This document shows positions 26,521-34,118 of a stretch of 64,000 nucleotides of DNA, in pieces (within the stretch, counting starts at the first letter, position 1; each line of letters begins with the position of its first letter). The notes beneath the pieces were generated by a model, which saw nothing but the letters and a program-made list of their open reading frames with translations, searched no databases and was not told the DNA's origin. The DNA comes from Flagellimonas_B algarum (lineage in GTDB: Bacteria; Bacteroidota; Bacteroidia; Flavobacteriales; Flavobacteriaceae): the NCBI RefSeq assembly GCF_040513375.1, contig NZ_JBEVTG010000001.1:1488001-1552000 (forward strand). Direction: 5' to 3'. Made by a program: the position numbers and the translations under genes.

Positions 26521-27237
26521 TTAGGATCGGTTTTTAAGCCGGTATTGGTAAGGATTGCTACCAGGGCTTTCTTTTTTCAACTTAGGAAGCCGTTCGAACC
26601 GACCGGTGGCCAATATTTTCTTTTGAAAACGGCTGCGATCGAGATTCTCGTCCAAAATCGTTTGGTGCAGGCGGTGTAGTTCGGGCATGGTGAAGGCCGA
26701 TGGCAGTAGGTTGTGGGTGTGCAACTCGTTTTTACTGTCTTCCTTTAAGCGGTTTCTCGCGAAATCGATAATCGAACCGTGATCCAACCACAAGTCGGGC
26801 AGCTGGTCAAAAGGAAACCAGGCAACGGCTTCGTCGAACTCGCCGGGTTCAGGTTTTGTGTGGGCAATATCGACCAGGGAGTAATGCGAAAGGGTCACGA
26901 AGCGATCATTGATCCAATAGTCGTCGCGCCATGGCAATCCGTTGGCATCGAAGTAGTTTTTGAACTCTTGGTCGAAACGGCGATCGGCCGCACCGAATAC
27001 GGATAGGAACTTAAAATGGGGTCGGGCCAGGCCGGTTCGCTCTTTGAGGATACGCACGACGGCATGGTCAACCGATTCGTCTTTCTTGATATAGCCCCCA
27101 GGAAGCGCCCATTTTGGACCTAATTTCAAAAGCAGGCATTTCAAAACACCGTCTTCGTACCCAATGATGACCAGGTCTATGGAGAGGTTGGGGAGAAAAT
27201 AATCCCTCCCGTTTTCTAAGATGTCGTTCATATCCAT
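26521..27237 (-). CDS. NrtR-type transcriptional regulator with degenerate NUDIX domain
   Basis: This 238-residue protein has a NUDIX fold whose box reads GGYIKKDE then RILKERTGL. Against the consensus REUxEExGU two metal-binding glutamates are replaced (Ile and Arg), so it is unlikely to hydrolyse nucleotides. The C-terminal 80 residues (FTMPELHRLHQTILDENLDRS, RFQKKILATGRF) form the winged helix seen in NrtR and in Bacteroides AraR-type sugar regulators. It is divergent from a GH3 glycosidase, and two palindromes lie between them, so it most likely represses GH3 and itself in the absence of a sugar. An alternative start is the ATG at 27231. Confidence 0.85.
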   Translation of the reverse strand: MDMNDILENGRDYFLPNLSIDLVIIGYEDGVLKCLLLKLGPKWALPGGYIKKDESVDHAVVRILKERTGLARPHFKFLSVFGAADRRFDQEFKNYFDANGLPWRDDYWINDRFVTLSHYSLVDIAHTKPEPGEFDEAVAWFPFDQLPDLWLDHGSIIDFARNRLKEDSKNELHTHNLLPSAFTMPELHRLHQTILDENLDRSRFQKKILATGRFERLPKLKKESPGSNPYQYRLKNRS

Positions 27238-27242
27238 CCCAA

Positions 27243-27274
27243 CAAAAATAACAATTGTGACGTTTGGTCACAAA
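27243..27274 (-). promoter_or_regulatory. Promoter of the NrtR-type regulator
   Basis: The minus strand reads TTTG at 27274-27271, a 20-base spacer, and TATTTTTG at 27250-27243, matching the Bacteroidota TTG/TAnnTTTG pair. Transcription would start at about 27236, almost on the ATG, so the mRNA may be nearly leaderless. The -33 overlaps the right arm of operator 1, which fits autoregulation. Confidence 0.55.
27255..27273. promoter_or_regulatory. Operator 1, inverted repeat TTGTGAC-N5-GTCACAA
   Basis: TTGTGAC (27255-27261) and GTCACAA (27267-27273) are perfect inverted arms around a five-base spacer. The site overlaps the -33 elements of both divergent promoters and shares its half-site with operator 2, so it is the best candidate for the NrtR-type regulator site. 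Confidence 0.6.
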
Positions 27275-27293
27275 TCATAATTTACTATATTTG
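27263..27293 (+). promoter_or_regulatory. Promoter of the GH3 gene
   Basis: TTTG at 27263-27266, a 19-base spacer and TATATTTG at 27286-27293 match the Bacteroidota sigma consensus exactly. The start of transcription would be near 27300, about 20 bases before the GH3 ATG. Both elements lie inside or on the two putative operators. Confidence 0.65.
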
Positions 27294-27310
27294 TGGCAAA
27301 ATGACACAAA
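27290..27310. promoter_or_regulatory. Operator 2, near-palindrome over the GH3 -7 element
   Basis: TTTGTG at 27290-27295 and CACAAA at 27305-27310 form inverted arms nine bases apart; inner CA and TG also pair, leaving one mismatched pair. Its centre is 36 bases from that of operator 1. A repressor bound here would cover the -7 element and transcription start of GH3. Confidence 0.55.
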
Positions 27311-27320
27311 TAAACCCATC

Positions 27321-29744
27321 ATGAATAAAAAGATAAAAACGGTATTGAAAGTCCTAGGTGTTTTAGTGTTGCTGCTACTGTTGACAGGATTTTTGACCTA
27401 CCGCTATTTCAAGGCTACTTTTTTGAATTTTGAAAAGGACTATAAGCAAACCACCGAATTCAATACGTTGACGGTCGATGGCTATGCCTTTTTAGACCGC
27501 AATGGCAATGGTGCCCTGGATGTTTATGAAGACGACCGACAAGCTGTGGAAGCCCGTGTTGCCGATGTTTTGGCCCAGATGACCTTGGAGGAAAAGATCC
27601 ATTTGCTCAAGGGTTCGGGCATCGCTTCGGCCATGGGGGCCGGTGAACCTGACGGTATTCCCGGGGCCGTGGGTACGATTGTGCCAACACCACGATTGGG
27701 AATTCCTACGGTTTACCTTTCCGACGGCCCGGCAGGTTTGCGCATCGAACCCACAAGGGAAGGCGAAGACCGTACTTTTTACTGCACGGCTTTTCCGATC
27801 GCTACCCTTTTGGCCTCTACCTGGAACGAACCCCTGGTACGGGAAGTGGGCGAGGCTATGGGTAAGGAAGCCTCTGAATACGGCATCGATGTCATTTTGG
27901 GCCCGGGGGCCAACCTACATCGGCATCCGCTTTGTGGCCGGAATTTTGAATACTACTCCGAAGATCCGCTCTTGACAGGGATCATGGGTGCCGCCATGGT
28001 CAATGGAATCGAAAGCCATGGTGTCGGTACTTCGCTCAAGCATTTCGTTGCGAACAACCAGGAAACCGAACGCTTTCTGAACGACGTGGTCATTTCGGAA
28101 CGCGCGCTTCGAGAACTGTATTTGAAGGGCTTCGAGATCATTGTGGAACGGGCCCAACCCTGGACCATTATGTCTTCCTATAACAAAGTGAACGGTACTT
28201 ATACTTCCGAGAGTCCGCGATTGTTGACCGATATTTTGAGAACCGAATGGGGTTTCGAGGGTTTGGTGATGACCGATTGGTTCGGTGGGCGTAATGCCAC
28301 GGCCCAAATCAGCGCGGGCAACGATCTTTTGGAACCCGGTACGAAAAGACAGTGGGATGCCTTGACCGAGGCGGCCGAATCAGGTCAACTGGCTGAATCG
28401 GATATCGACCGGGCCGCGGCGCGCATCCTTACCTTGGTCTTCCAAACGAAAAAAATCAAAGGGGAAGCTTATGGGGAGAATCCTGATCTTGGGGCGCATG
28501 CATCCATTACCCGAAATTCTGCGGCAGAAGGTATGGTGCTATTGAAGAATGAAGCCGCGCTTCCGTTGGCCGAAGGTTTGAATATCGCCTTGTTGGGTAC
28601 GACCTCGTACAATTTCATTGCCGGAGGAACGGGTTCTGGTGATGTGAATGAGGCGTATACCGTTTCTTTGGAAGAAGGTTTGGCCAATGCGGGTTTTACC
28701 ATCAACACCAAAGCGAAATCGCTTTACGAATCACTGAAAACGGCCAATGCTGAGGCTTTTGTCAAACCTGAAGGGCTTGATGCTATGTTCAACCCTTTTC
28801 ATCCCCCTGAAATGTCATATTCCGCAACCGAGCTAGAGACCATCGTCGCTACCGCCGATGTGGGCGTATTGACCCTTGGTCGCAACGCCGGTGAAGGTGC
28901 CGATCGTAGCCATACCCAAGGTGATTTTTTGATTACCGATCAAGAACGACGATTGATCGAGATGACGAGCGCGGCGTTCTCGACTGCCGGTAAAAAGCTG
29001 GTAGTGGTCATGAATATCGCCGGGGTGATTGAAACGGCTTCATGGAAGGATGGGCCCGATGCCATCGTTTTGGCGTGGCAAGGTGGCCAGGAAGGGGGTA
29101 ATTCGGTAGCTGACATCCTATCGGGGGCAGTGAATCCGAGTGGAAAATTACCCATGACCTTTCCCAACAAGATCGAGGACCATGCTTCACATGCGAACTT
29201 TCCCGAAGGTGGCGGCACACTCAGTATGGGCGATTTGATGGGCCAACTCCTATTCCCACCAGACGAGCGACCTGAAGAAGAAAAATTGGCGAACCGTGAT
29301 ATTACGGTATACGATGAAGGCATCTATGTGGGATACCGCCATTTCGACAAGCGGGATCTTGAGGTGTCCTATCCTTTTGGGTTCGGACTTTCCTACACTG
29401 AATTCAGTTATGGGGATATGGTGGTGGAATTGGAAAACGACTCGCTGTCGATTGCCTTGACTGTTTCCAATATTGGGGAAAGCGCAGGCAAGGAAGTGGT
29501 ACAATTCTATGCGGAAAAGGAAGGAACAACGATCGATAGGGCACCCCAAGAACTACAGGGTTTTGTCAAAACCACACTCTTACAGCCCGGTCAGGTCGAT
29601 AGCCTTCGATTGAAACTGCCGATTCGATCACTACGGTATTGGGACGAAGGCAACAATGGCTGGACTTTGGAACCCGGCGATTATCGCATCAAGGCGGCGG
29701 CCTCTTCACGCGATGTACGAAAAACGGCCAAGGTGACCTTGTAG
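27321..29744 (+). CDS. Glycoside hydrolase family 3 (beta-glucosidase-like)
   Basis: This 807-residue protein starts at the ATG at 27321, just after the promoter. An N-terminal hydrophobic segment (VLGVLVLLLLLTGFL) anchors or exports it. An EF-hand-like loop (DRNGNGALDVYEDD) precedes the GH3 barrel, which shows SDGPAGLRI, GRNFEYYSEDPLL, KHFVANNQE and the nucleophile region GLVMTDWFGG. The C-terminal part has the alpha/beta sandwich and a fibronectin-III-like domain (LTVSNIGESAGKEVVQFY). It should release sugars from beta-linked oligosaccharides in the periplasm or at the cell surface. The exact substrate is unknown. It is controlled by the divergent NrtR-type gene. Confidence 0.93.
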   Translation: MNKKIKTVLKVLGVLVLLLLLTGFLTYRYFKATFLNFEKDYKQTTEFNTLTVDGYAFLDRNGNGALDVYEDDRQAVEARVADVLAQMTLEEKIHLLKGSGIASAMGAGEPDGIPGAVGTIVPTPRLGIPTVYLSDGPAGLRIEPTREGEDRTFYCTAFPIATLLASTWNEPLVREVGEAMGKEASEYGIDVILGPGANLHRHPLCGRNFEYYSEDPLLTGIMGAAMVNGIESHGVGTSLKHFVANNQETERFLNDVVISERALRELYLKGFEIIVERAQPWTIMSSYNKVNGTYTSESPRLLTDILRTEWGFEGLVMTDWFGGRNATAQISAGNDLLEPGTKRQWDALTEAAESGQLAESDIDRAAARILTLVFQTKKIKGEAYGENPDLGAHASITRNSAAEGMVLLKNEAALPLAEGLNIALLGTTSYNFIAGGTGSGDVNEAYTVSLEEGLANAGFTINTKAKSLYESLKTANAEAFVKPEGLDAMFNPFHPPEMSYSATELETIVATADVGVLTLGRNAGEGADRSHTQGDFLITDQERRLIEMTSAAFSTAGKKLVVVMNIAGVIETASWKDGPDAIVLAWQGGQEGGNSVADILSGAVNPSGKLPMTFPNKIEDHASHANFPEGGGTLSMGDLMGQLLFPPDERPEEEKLANRDITVYDEGIYVGYRHFDKRDLEVSYPFGFGLSYTEFSYGDMVVELENDSLSIALTVSNIGESAGKEVVQFYAEKEGTTIDRAPQELQGFVKTTLLQPGQVDSLRLKLPIRSLRYWDEGNNGWTLEPGDYRIKAAASSRDVRKTAKVTL

Positions 29745-29757
29745 TAAAAGCATATAA

Positions 29758-29795
29758 GACCCCTTTGCTTAGAAAGCAAAAGCGGCGAGGGGGTC
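29758..29795. repeat. Two-tier hairpin between convergent GH3 and LLM genes
   Basis: GACCCC (29758-29763) pairs with GGGGTC (29790-29795), and inside it TTTGCTT pairs with AAGCAAA around a three-base loop; a nine-base bulge separates the tiers. There is no clear T-run on either strand. It may stop or stabilise both convergent transcripts. Confidence 0.35.
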
Positions 29796-30717
29796 ATTGG
29801 AACTCGGGCAAGACTTCGGATCCAAGGGCGGCTACTGCTTCTTTAGCTGGGCGAGAACCGTATTTCAAGTTGAGGATGACATGATTGACGCCGTGATGTT
29901 CCAGGTTTTTCAAATAAGCCACTAAAAATTCACTGCCGCATCGGAACCCGAGATGGATGGGCTTGGGTAAGGCTTTCGGATCATCGACCAGGTCGATGTA
30001 CAGCGATTGCATGTAGGGTTTCCAAGGTTGTTCCATTTTCGCAAGGCTATCATGCCAATCTTGCATGCTTCGTTTGAGATACCCAAAGTCCCTAGGGTAG
30101 TACAACCATCCGTCGGCATGTTCTGCGATCCAATCCAAGTTTTGGCCCGAATGGCCGGTAACGAACATGGGGGTGTGTCCACCATAGTTCGGCACGAGAT
30201 CCAGCGTTCCCGTTAAACTTCCGAAAGTATGGGACTCGTATTTTGGGAAGGAATTCCGCAACGCCTTTAGATAAGAGAAACTATCTCGGAACAGGGCCCC
30301 CTTGTCTTCCAGAATTTTGCCGAAGGCCGGATATTCGCTTGGGCGATCCCCAGAGGCAATGCCTAAAAGGAGACGGCCTTTTGATAGCACTTGAAGACTG
30401 GCCAGGGCTTTGGCGGTATGCACCGGATGCCGCAGGGGAAGAATGATACTCCCCGTGGCCAAGGCTATACGTTCAGTATGGTTCATGATATGGGTCATGT
30501 AGACCCAAGGGTCGTATAATTGCCCGGCATCACCAAAGGTTGGATCGTGAAAGGGGACATCGCGAAACCACAAGGCTTTGAATCCCAAGGCCTCTGCTTT
30601 TTGCGCCAGTTCTTCCTGTCCTTCCATCCGTGCCAGCGAACCGGAATAGGATTCGATGGGAAATACCAATCCCAGACTAAGTCGGTTCTTTTGGATTACG
30701 TTTTCGAATACACCCAT
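29794..30717 (-). CDS. LLM class oxidoreductase (luciferase-like monooxygenase)
   Basis: This 307-residue cytoplasmic protein is a flavin-dependent luciferase-like TIM barrel. Visible patterns are SLGLVFPIESY at the start, KALWFRDVPFHDPTFGDA, DPWVYMTHIMNHTERIALATG, LGIASGDRPSEYPAFG, and FVTGHSGQNLDWIAEHADGW. It probably oxidises a small organic molecule using reduced flavin. It is the third gene of an operon with DUF1330 and SDR genes, one base after the SDR stop, next to an HxlR regulator, which suggests a role in dealing with reactive or electrophilic compounds. Confidence 0.88.
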   Translation of the reverse strand: MGVFENVIQKNRLSLGLVFPIESYSGSLARMEGQEELAQKAEALGFKALWFRDVPFHDPTFGDAGQLYDPWVYMTHIMNHTERIALATGSIILPLRHPVHTAKALASLQVLSKGRLLLGIASGDRPSEYPAFGKILEDKGALFRDSFSYLKALRNSFPKYESHTFGSLTGTLDLVPNYGGHTPMFVTGHSGQNLDWIAEHADGWLYYPRDFGYLKRSMQDWHDSLAKMEQPWKPYMQSLYIDLVDDPKALPKPIHLGFRCGSEFLVAYLKNLEHHGVNHVILNLKYGSRPAKEAVAALGSEVLPEFQ

Positions 30718-30718
30718 A

Positions 30719-31540
30719 TCATTGGATTCTAGGGCCTAGGATGCGTTCGGTAGTCTGTAATAATCGGTCGATTTTGGTTGGGTCATAGGCATCGGTATGT
30801 GCCTTGCCGAACTGCCCACGGGGATCACCCGAGTCGTTGTCGAAATAGCCCCCGGTTTCGTTGGTAAATTCGGAAGAGACCGCCAAATCGTAGAGTAGAT
30901 CAGCCCCTTTGGATGCCGGTGACCAGTGCTGGCCGTAGGCCTCTTGAACCATTTTGGTATTCAACAAGGAACCCGGATTTACCGCGGTGACCCTTATTGA
31001 ATGTTCTTTTTGGGCAAGATCCATACTCCACATGGTCAAGGCCAATTTGCTCTGCGCATAAGCCTCATTGGTCGATAGTGTGTTTTTTCCTTCCAAAGCG
31101 TGCATGTCTACCGGGGCTTGGGCCGCTGAGCTTAAGTTGACGACCCGGGCCAAGGCGGTTTTACGCAACAAAGGCAGCAAGGAACGGGTGAGTAGATAAG
31201 GGGCGAGATAATTAACGGTGAATCGCAGGTCGAGCCCCTCCATGTTGGTGCGTTCGTGGCTATGGAAGACCCCGGCATTATTGATCAACACATCAAGCCG
31301 ATCTAACTCAAAGTCGGTTTTTTTAGCCAAACGGGCCACCACATCGAGATCTGAGAAATCGGCCACGGCCCCATAGACCTCCCGGGTATTGGCTTCTTTT
31401 CTGATGTCAGCAATGGTGGCTTCCAGTTTTTCAGGATTCCGGCCGTGTAAAAAAAGGTGATGCCCGGCCTTGGCCAGTTTCATAGCGGCCATTTTGCCGA
31501 TGCCATCCGTACTTCCAGTGATGAGGATGTTTTTTTTCAT
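30719..31540 (-). CDS. SDR family NAD(P)-dependent oxidoreductase
   Basis: This 273-residue short-chain dehydrogenase has the dinucleotide motif TGSTDGIGK at about 8-16, NNAG at about 87-90, an active serine in VVNLSSAAQ, and the catalytic pair YAQSK. It resembles the retinol-dehydrogenase-like (extended loop) subgroup. It lies nine bases after the DUF1330 gene. Its substrate is unknown. Confidence 0.92.
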   Translation of the reverse strand: MKKNILITGSTDGIGKMAAMKLAKAGHHLFLHGRNPEKLEATIADIRKEANTREVYGAVADFSDLDVVARLAKKTDFELDRLDVLINNAGVFHSHERTNMEGLDLRFTVNYLAPYLLTRSLLPLLRKTALARVVNLSSAAQAPVDMHALEGKNTLSTNEAYAQSKLALTMWSMDLAQKEHSIRVTAVNPGSLLNTKMVQEAYGQHWSPASKGADLLYDLAVSSEFTNETGGYFDNDSGDPRGQFGKAHTDAYDPTKIDRLLQTTERILGPRIQ

Positions 31541-31549
31541 GCCTAGGGT

Positions 31550-31849
31550 TTAAGCGAGGTCGTCTTTGCCCTCGATGAGAAAATGGTGACTGATCGATCC
31601 CTTGGTACGCGCCTCAAGGTGTTTTTCGTAGTCGGGATCACCCATAAAGGCCAGGGCATCCGCTTTGGAAGGCCATTCCAAGACAATGCGCAAGGCCGCG
31701 GTGCTCTGGAGGCCTTCGAGTTGCTCATCCGAAGCCGTTCGCGCCAAATAGCGGCCACCATGCTTTTTGACCAGGCGGTTGGCAGCGGGTAGGTATTCAG
31801 GGATCCAACTGTCATCGGTTGGGGTAACGTCTAAAACGGAATAATACAT
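31550..31849 (-). CDS. DUF1330 domain protein
   Basis: This 99-residue protein has the dimeric alpha-beta barrel pattern of DUF1330: YYSVLDVTPTDDSWIPEYLPA, HGGRYLARTASDEQLEG, RIVLEWPSKADALAFMGDPDYEKH. These small proteins are often encoded with oxidoreductases, and some may shuttle or isomerise small substrates. It is the first gene of the HxlR-flanked operon and starts 27 bases from the predicted transcription start. Confidence 0.85.
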   Translation of the reverse strand: MYYSVLDVTPTDDSWIPEYLPAANRLVKKHGGRYLARTASDEQLEGLQSTAALRIVLEWPSKADALAFMGDPDYEKHLEARTKGSISHHFLIEGKDDLA

Positions 31850-31862
31850 AGGATTGTAATTA

Positions 31863-31881
31863 AACTATACTTTTTATAGTT
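31863..31881. promoter_or_regulatory. Candidate HxlR operator AACTATA-N5-TATAGTT
   Basis: AACTATA (31863-31869) and TATAGTT (31875-31881) are perfect inverted arms around CTTTT. The palindrome covers the predicted transcription start of the DUF1330 operon. HxlR-family repressors such as YodB use TACTAT-type palindromes, so the site fits the adjacent regulator. Confidence 0.6.
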
Positions 31882-31910
31882 GCAAATGTAGGCGGGGCGG
31901 ATTAGCTTTG
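31880..31910 (+). promoter_or_regulatory. Promoter of the HxlR regulator gene
   Basis: TTG at 31880-31882, a 20-base spacer and TAGCTTTG at 31903-31910 match the Bacteroidota promoter pattern. It occupies the same 34 bases as the opposite-strand promoter, and its -33 touches the right arm of the palindrome. Confidence 0.55.
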
Positions 31911-31913
31911 CAA
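31883..31913 (-). promoter_or_regulatory. Promoter of the DUF1330-SDR-LLM operon
   Basis: The minus strand reads TTG at 31913-31911, a 20-base spacer and TACATTTG at 31890-31883. Transcription would start near 31876, inside the palindrome, so a bound repressor would block it. Confidence 0.55.
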
Positions 31914-31954
31914 TAACGGTCAAAAAGGATAGTTCCAACTTTAACAATTCAATC

Positions 31955-32290
31955 ATGTATCAGGTAAAAGGCAAATCATACCCGTGTTGTACGAGCGTCA
32001 CCATGGGGATCATCGGTGGTAAGTGGAAAACGGTGATTTTGTTCTATTTGATCGATGGACCGCTGCGTTACCATGAGTTGCGCAAGAAAATGTTCGGGGT
32101 GACCGAACGCACTTTGAGCCTACAATTGCAACAATTGGCCAACGATGGGGTCATTTCGAAAAAAGTATTCACTTCAAAACCACCTTTGAAAGTGGAGTAT
32201 GCCTTGACCGAATTCGGGGAAACCTTGATTCCCATCTTGAAATCCGTCGCCGAGTGGGGCGATTTCGTAGTGGCCAATCACGCGGCTTAA
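31955..32290 (+). CDS. HxlR family transcriptional regulator
   Basis: This 111-residue protein is a single winged-helix domain of the HxlR/YodB type: CCTSVTMGIIGGKWKTVILF, LRYHELRKKMFGVTERTLSLQLQQL split at the turn, and ALTEFGETLIPIL in the wing. A Cys-Cys pair at residues 11-12 sits where YodB and HypR carry their redox- or quinone-sensing cysteine. It is divergent from the DUF1330-SDR-LLM operon and is likely to repress it until an electrophile or oxidant modifies the cysteine; that mechanism is inference. Confidence 0.9.
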   Translation: MYQVKGKSYPCCTSVTMGIIGGKWKTVILFYLIDGPLRYHELRKKMFGVTERTLSLQLQQLANDGVISKKVFTSKPPLKVEYALTEFGETLIPILKSVAEWGDFVVANHAA

Positions 32291-32297
32291 TCCAAGC

Positions 32298-33041
32298 TTA
32301 TTGGCCATAGAGCTCATGGATACCCCTGATGTCACCATCTTGCAAACCGGAGATGCCCAATGATAGGAAATCAGGATTCATGATATTGTTCGACTCGACA
32401 TGGCCAAGCCCCAATACATGACCGGTCTCATGGATAATGAAATCACCGAAGGTCGTACAATCGTCAAAAGCCAAACCGGATTGGATGACCACAATTCCTG
32501 AAAAAGCCGTGCAAGGTGCTGAGGGATAATTCGGATAACCGATCCCCCCTTGACGGATGTCGGCTACGAAAAAGCGGATATCGGCCGTACTGTTTTCCGG
32601 AAGTTCTTGAAATTCGATATTCGTAACCGTGGCCCAAGCCTGAAGTGCCCTACGGATTTCCGATTTGGCGCAGCTCGGCAAGGTCGCGAATGATTCGCTA
32701 GGCAGATCGATTTGGGCATGGGTGTCGATCATCCCATTTTCTTCTTGAAAACTAAAGCTTAGCGTGCCCCCTGCCGTTTCCGGGCCTTGGCTGTTGTATC
32801 CTGCTGGGGAAAACAGCGGGTTTTCGCCCCATTTGAATCCGAAAAGGCAATAATTCCCATTACCATTGGTGCATTCCGAAAGGGCGGCATTACAGCTCGA
32901 AAATCGCGAAGACGGGTTGAGGACCGCTGCTTCGTTGTCGGTATCGGGTTCATCATTACCGCAGGCGTTCCAGACCAAAACTACTGGGAAAACGAACATC
33001 CATCTTCTGATAAGCTTCCATAGGGGCGTTGGATTTCTCAT
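32298..33041 (-). CDS. Matrixin-type secreted zinc metalloprotease
   Basis: This 247-residue protein has an N-terminal export signal (MFVFPVVLVWNAC, a non-ideal lipobox) and a matrixin catalytic domain. The zinc motif is HETGHVLGLGH (H204, H208, H214, catalytic E205), followed by the Met-turn in NNIMNPDF (M221). It should act outside the cytoplasm on protein substrates. There are three to four extra cysteine pairs in the mature part. It faces the HxlR gene tail to tail, with seven bases between the stop codons. Confidence 0.9.
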   Translation of the reverse strand: MRNPTPLWKLIRRWMFVFPVVLVWNACGNDEPDTDNEAAVLNPSSRFSSCNAALSECTNGNGNYCLFGFKWGENPLFSPAGYNSQGPETAGGTLSFSFQEENGMIDTHAQIDLPSESFATLPSCAKSEIRRALQAWATVTNIEFQELPENSTADIRFFVADIRQGGIGYPNYPSAPCTAFSGIVVIQSGLAFDDCTTFGDFIIHETGHVLGLGHVESNNIMNPDFLSLGISGLQDGDIRGIHELYGQ

Positions 33042-33077
33042 AGGTTGAAGGTAAGTTATTCCGTGTTTAAATGGGCA

Positions 33078-34070
33078 TTAGGTAAACAAAGGTACTAGTC
33101 CAAAGATGATGAAAACCATCCAAACGAGTAAAATGACCCAATACAGTATCGGATTTTGGGTGCGCGAAACGGTTTCCATCAGGTAGGTTTGGCCAGACTT
33201 CAAATCTTGAACGACCCAAAACGTGAAAAATAGGCTCCAAAGCCAAGTCCAATCCCCAACGATCCCGGTCAAGATCAACAGCAATCCGATAATGGCCTTC
33301 CACTTTATTTTAGGATTGACCATCGCCTTATCGGCTGATTTAACCGGTCTCGATATGGGTACGATGTGGAAAAAGGCCCCGAAGGGATCACTATAGACTT
33401 TGGTCGAACCGTCTTCATAAACGACACTACCCTCGTTGGCTAGGACCGCTTTTTTTAGCCTAGGAAGATCATTTGAAGCAAAGTAAACACCCCAATATTC
33501 ATACTTGCCTTTGATGCGGTTCGCTACTTCATAAACCGACCCGATCCGTTGATGCCTAATATCGATAATATCGAATTCCCCGGTCAGTGCCGTAGGTTCG
33601 ATCGACCAGGAAAACAAGGTCTCATAGAAAGGTTTGACTTTGGCGATATCGGAAATGAAGAGGGCGTTCCATACCAAAGCATTGGGGCTGTCGGTATACC
33701 GAGAGTGAAGCTGGTTGCCTTCATAAATGGTGAAGCCCGCGCCAAGCGGATCTCGTATCAAGGCGATCTTGCCTGTAGGATTGTCCAATTCGACCAACTC
33801 AACGATTCCTCCTGAATCTTTTGCCAAGGCCACGCTTGCCGTTACGCTTTCGACTTCGATATACGACATCCAAAAGGAGGGCATGTTCATGTCTTTGAAC
33901 CTTTGCGGGGTCTCGTACAATCCGGCTATGGTTTGTCCTTGATGCATGGCCGCGAAATAGCTGCCGTCTTCGGATCGGTAATCCCAATCAAAGACCGCGG
34001 CGTAAAACGAACGGGCAGTGTCGAGGTCGTAGGTCGAAAGATCGGCGAAAACGAAGTGGTTCTTTTGCAT
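33078..34070 (-). CDS. Double VOC (glyoxalase-like) domain protein with C-terminal membrane segments
   Basis: This 330-residue protein has two vicinal-oxygen-chelate domains, at about 1-120 (FVFADLSTYDLDTARSFYAAVFDWDY) and 125-245 (VWNALFISDIAKVKPFYETLFSW). Residues 256-330 then contain two to three membrane segments: WKAIIGLLLILTGIVGDW, LWSLFFTFWVV and ILYWVILLVWMVFIIFGL. The double-VOC arrangement is known in hydroxyproline-tag (CFP-29-type) proteins, but the membrane tail is unusual. The frame is continuous with no sign of a shift. Function unknown. Confidence 0.8.
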   Translation of the reverse strand: MQKNHFVFADLSTYDLDTARSFYAAVFDWDYRSEDGSYFAAMHQGQTIAGLYETPQRFKDMNMPSFWMSYIEVESVTASVALAKDSGGIVELVELDNPTGKIALIRDPLGAGFTIYEGNQLHSRYTDSPNALVWNALFISDIAKVKPFYETLFSWSIEPTALTGEFDIIDIRHQRIGSVYEVANRIKGKYEYWGVYFASNDLPRLKKAVLANEGSVVYEDGSTKVYSDPFGAFFHIVPISRPVKSADKAMVNPKIKWKAIIGLLLILTGIVGDWTWLWSLFFTFWVVQDLKSGQTYLMETVSRTQNPILYWVILLVWMVFIIFGLVPLFT

Positions 34071-34118
34071 ACTCCAGAAACGTACCTAAAAGTACTGCGC
34101 TTGCCTTAGAAATCAAAT

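Noticed and set aside
27301..27320. Possible earlier start of the GH3 gene within the promoter
   Set aside because: An in-frame upstream codon at 27264 would place the start inside the -33 region and operator, so the ATG at 27321 was preferred.
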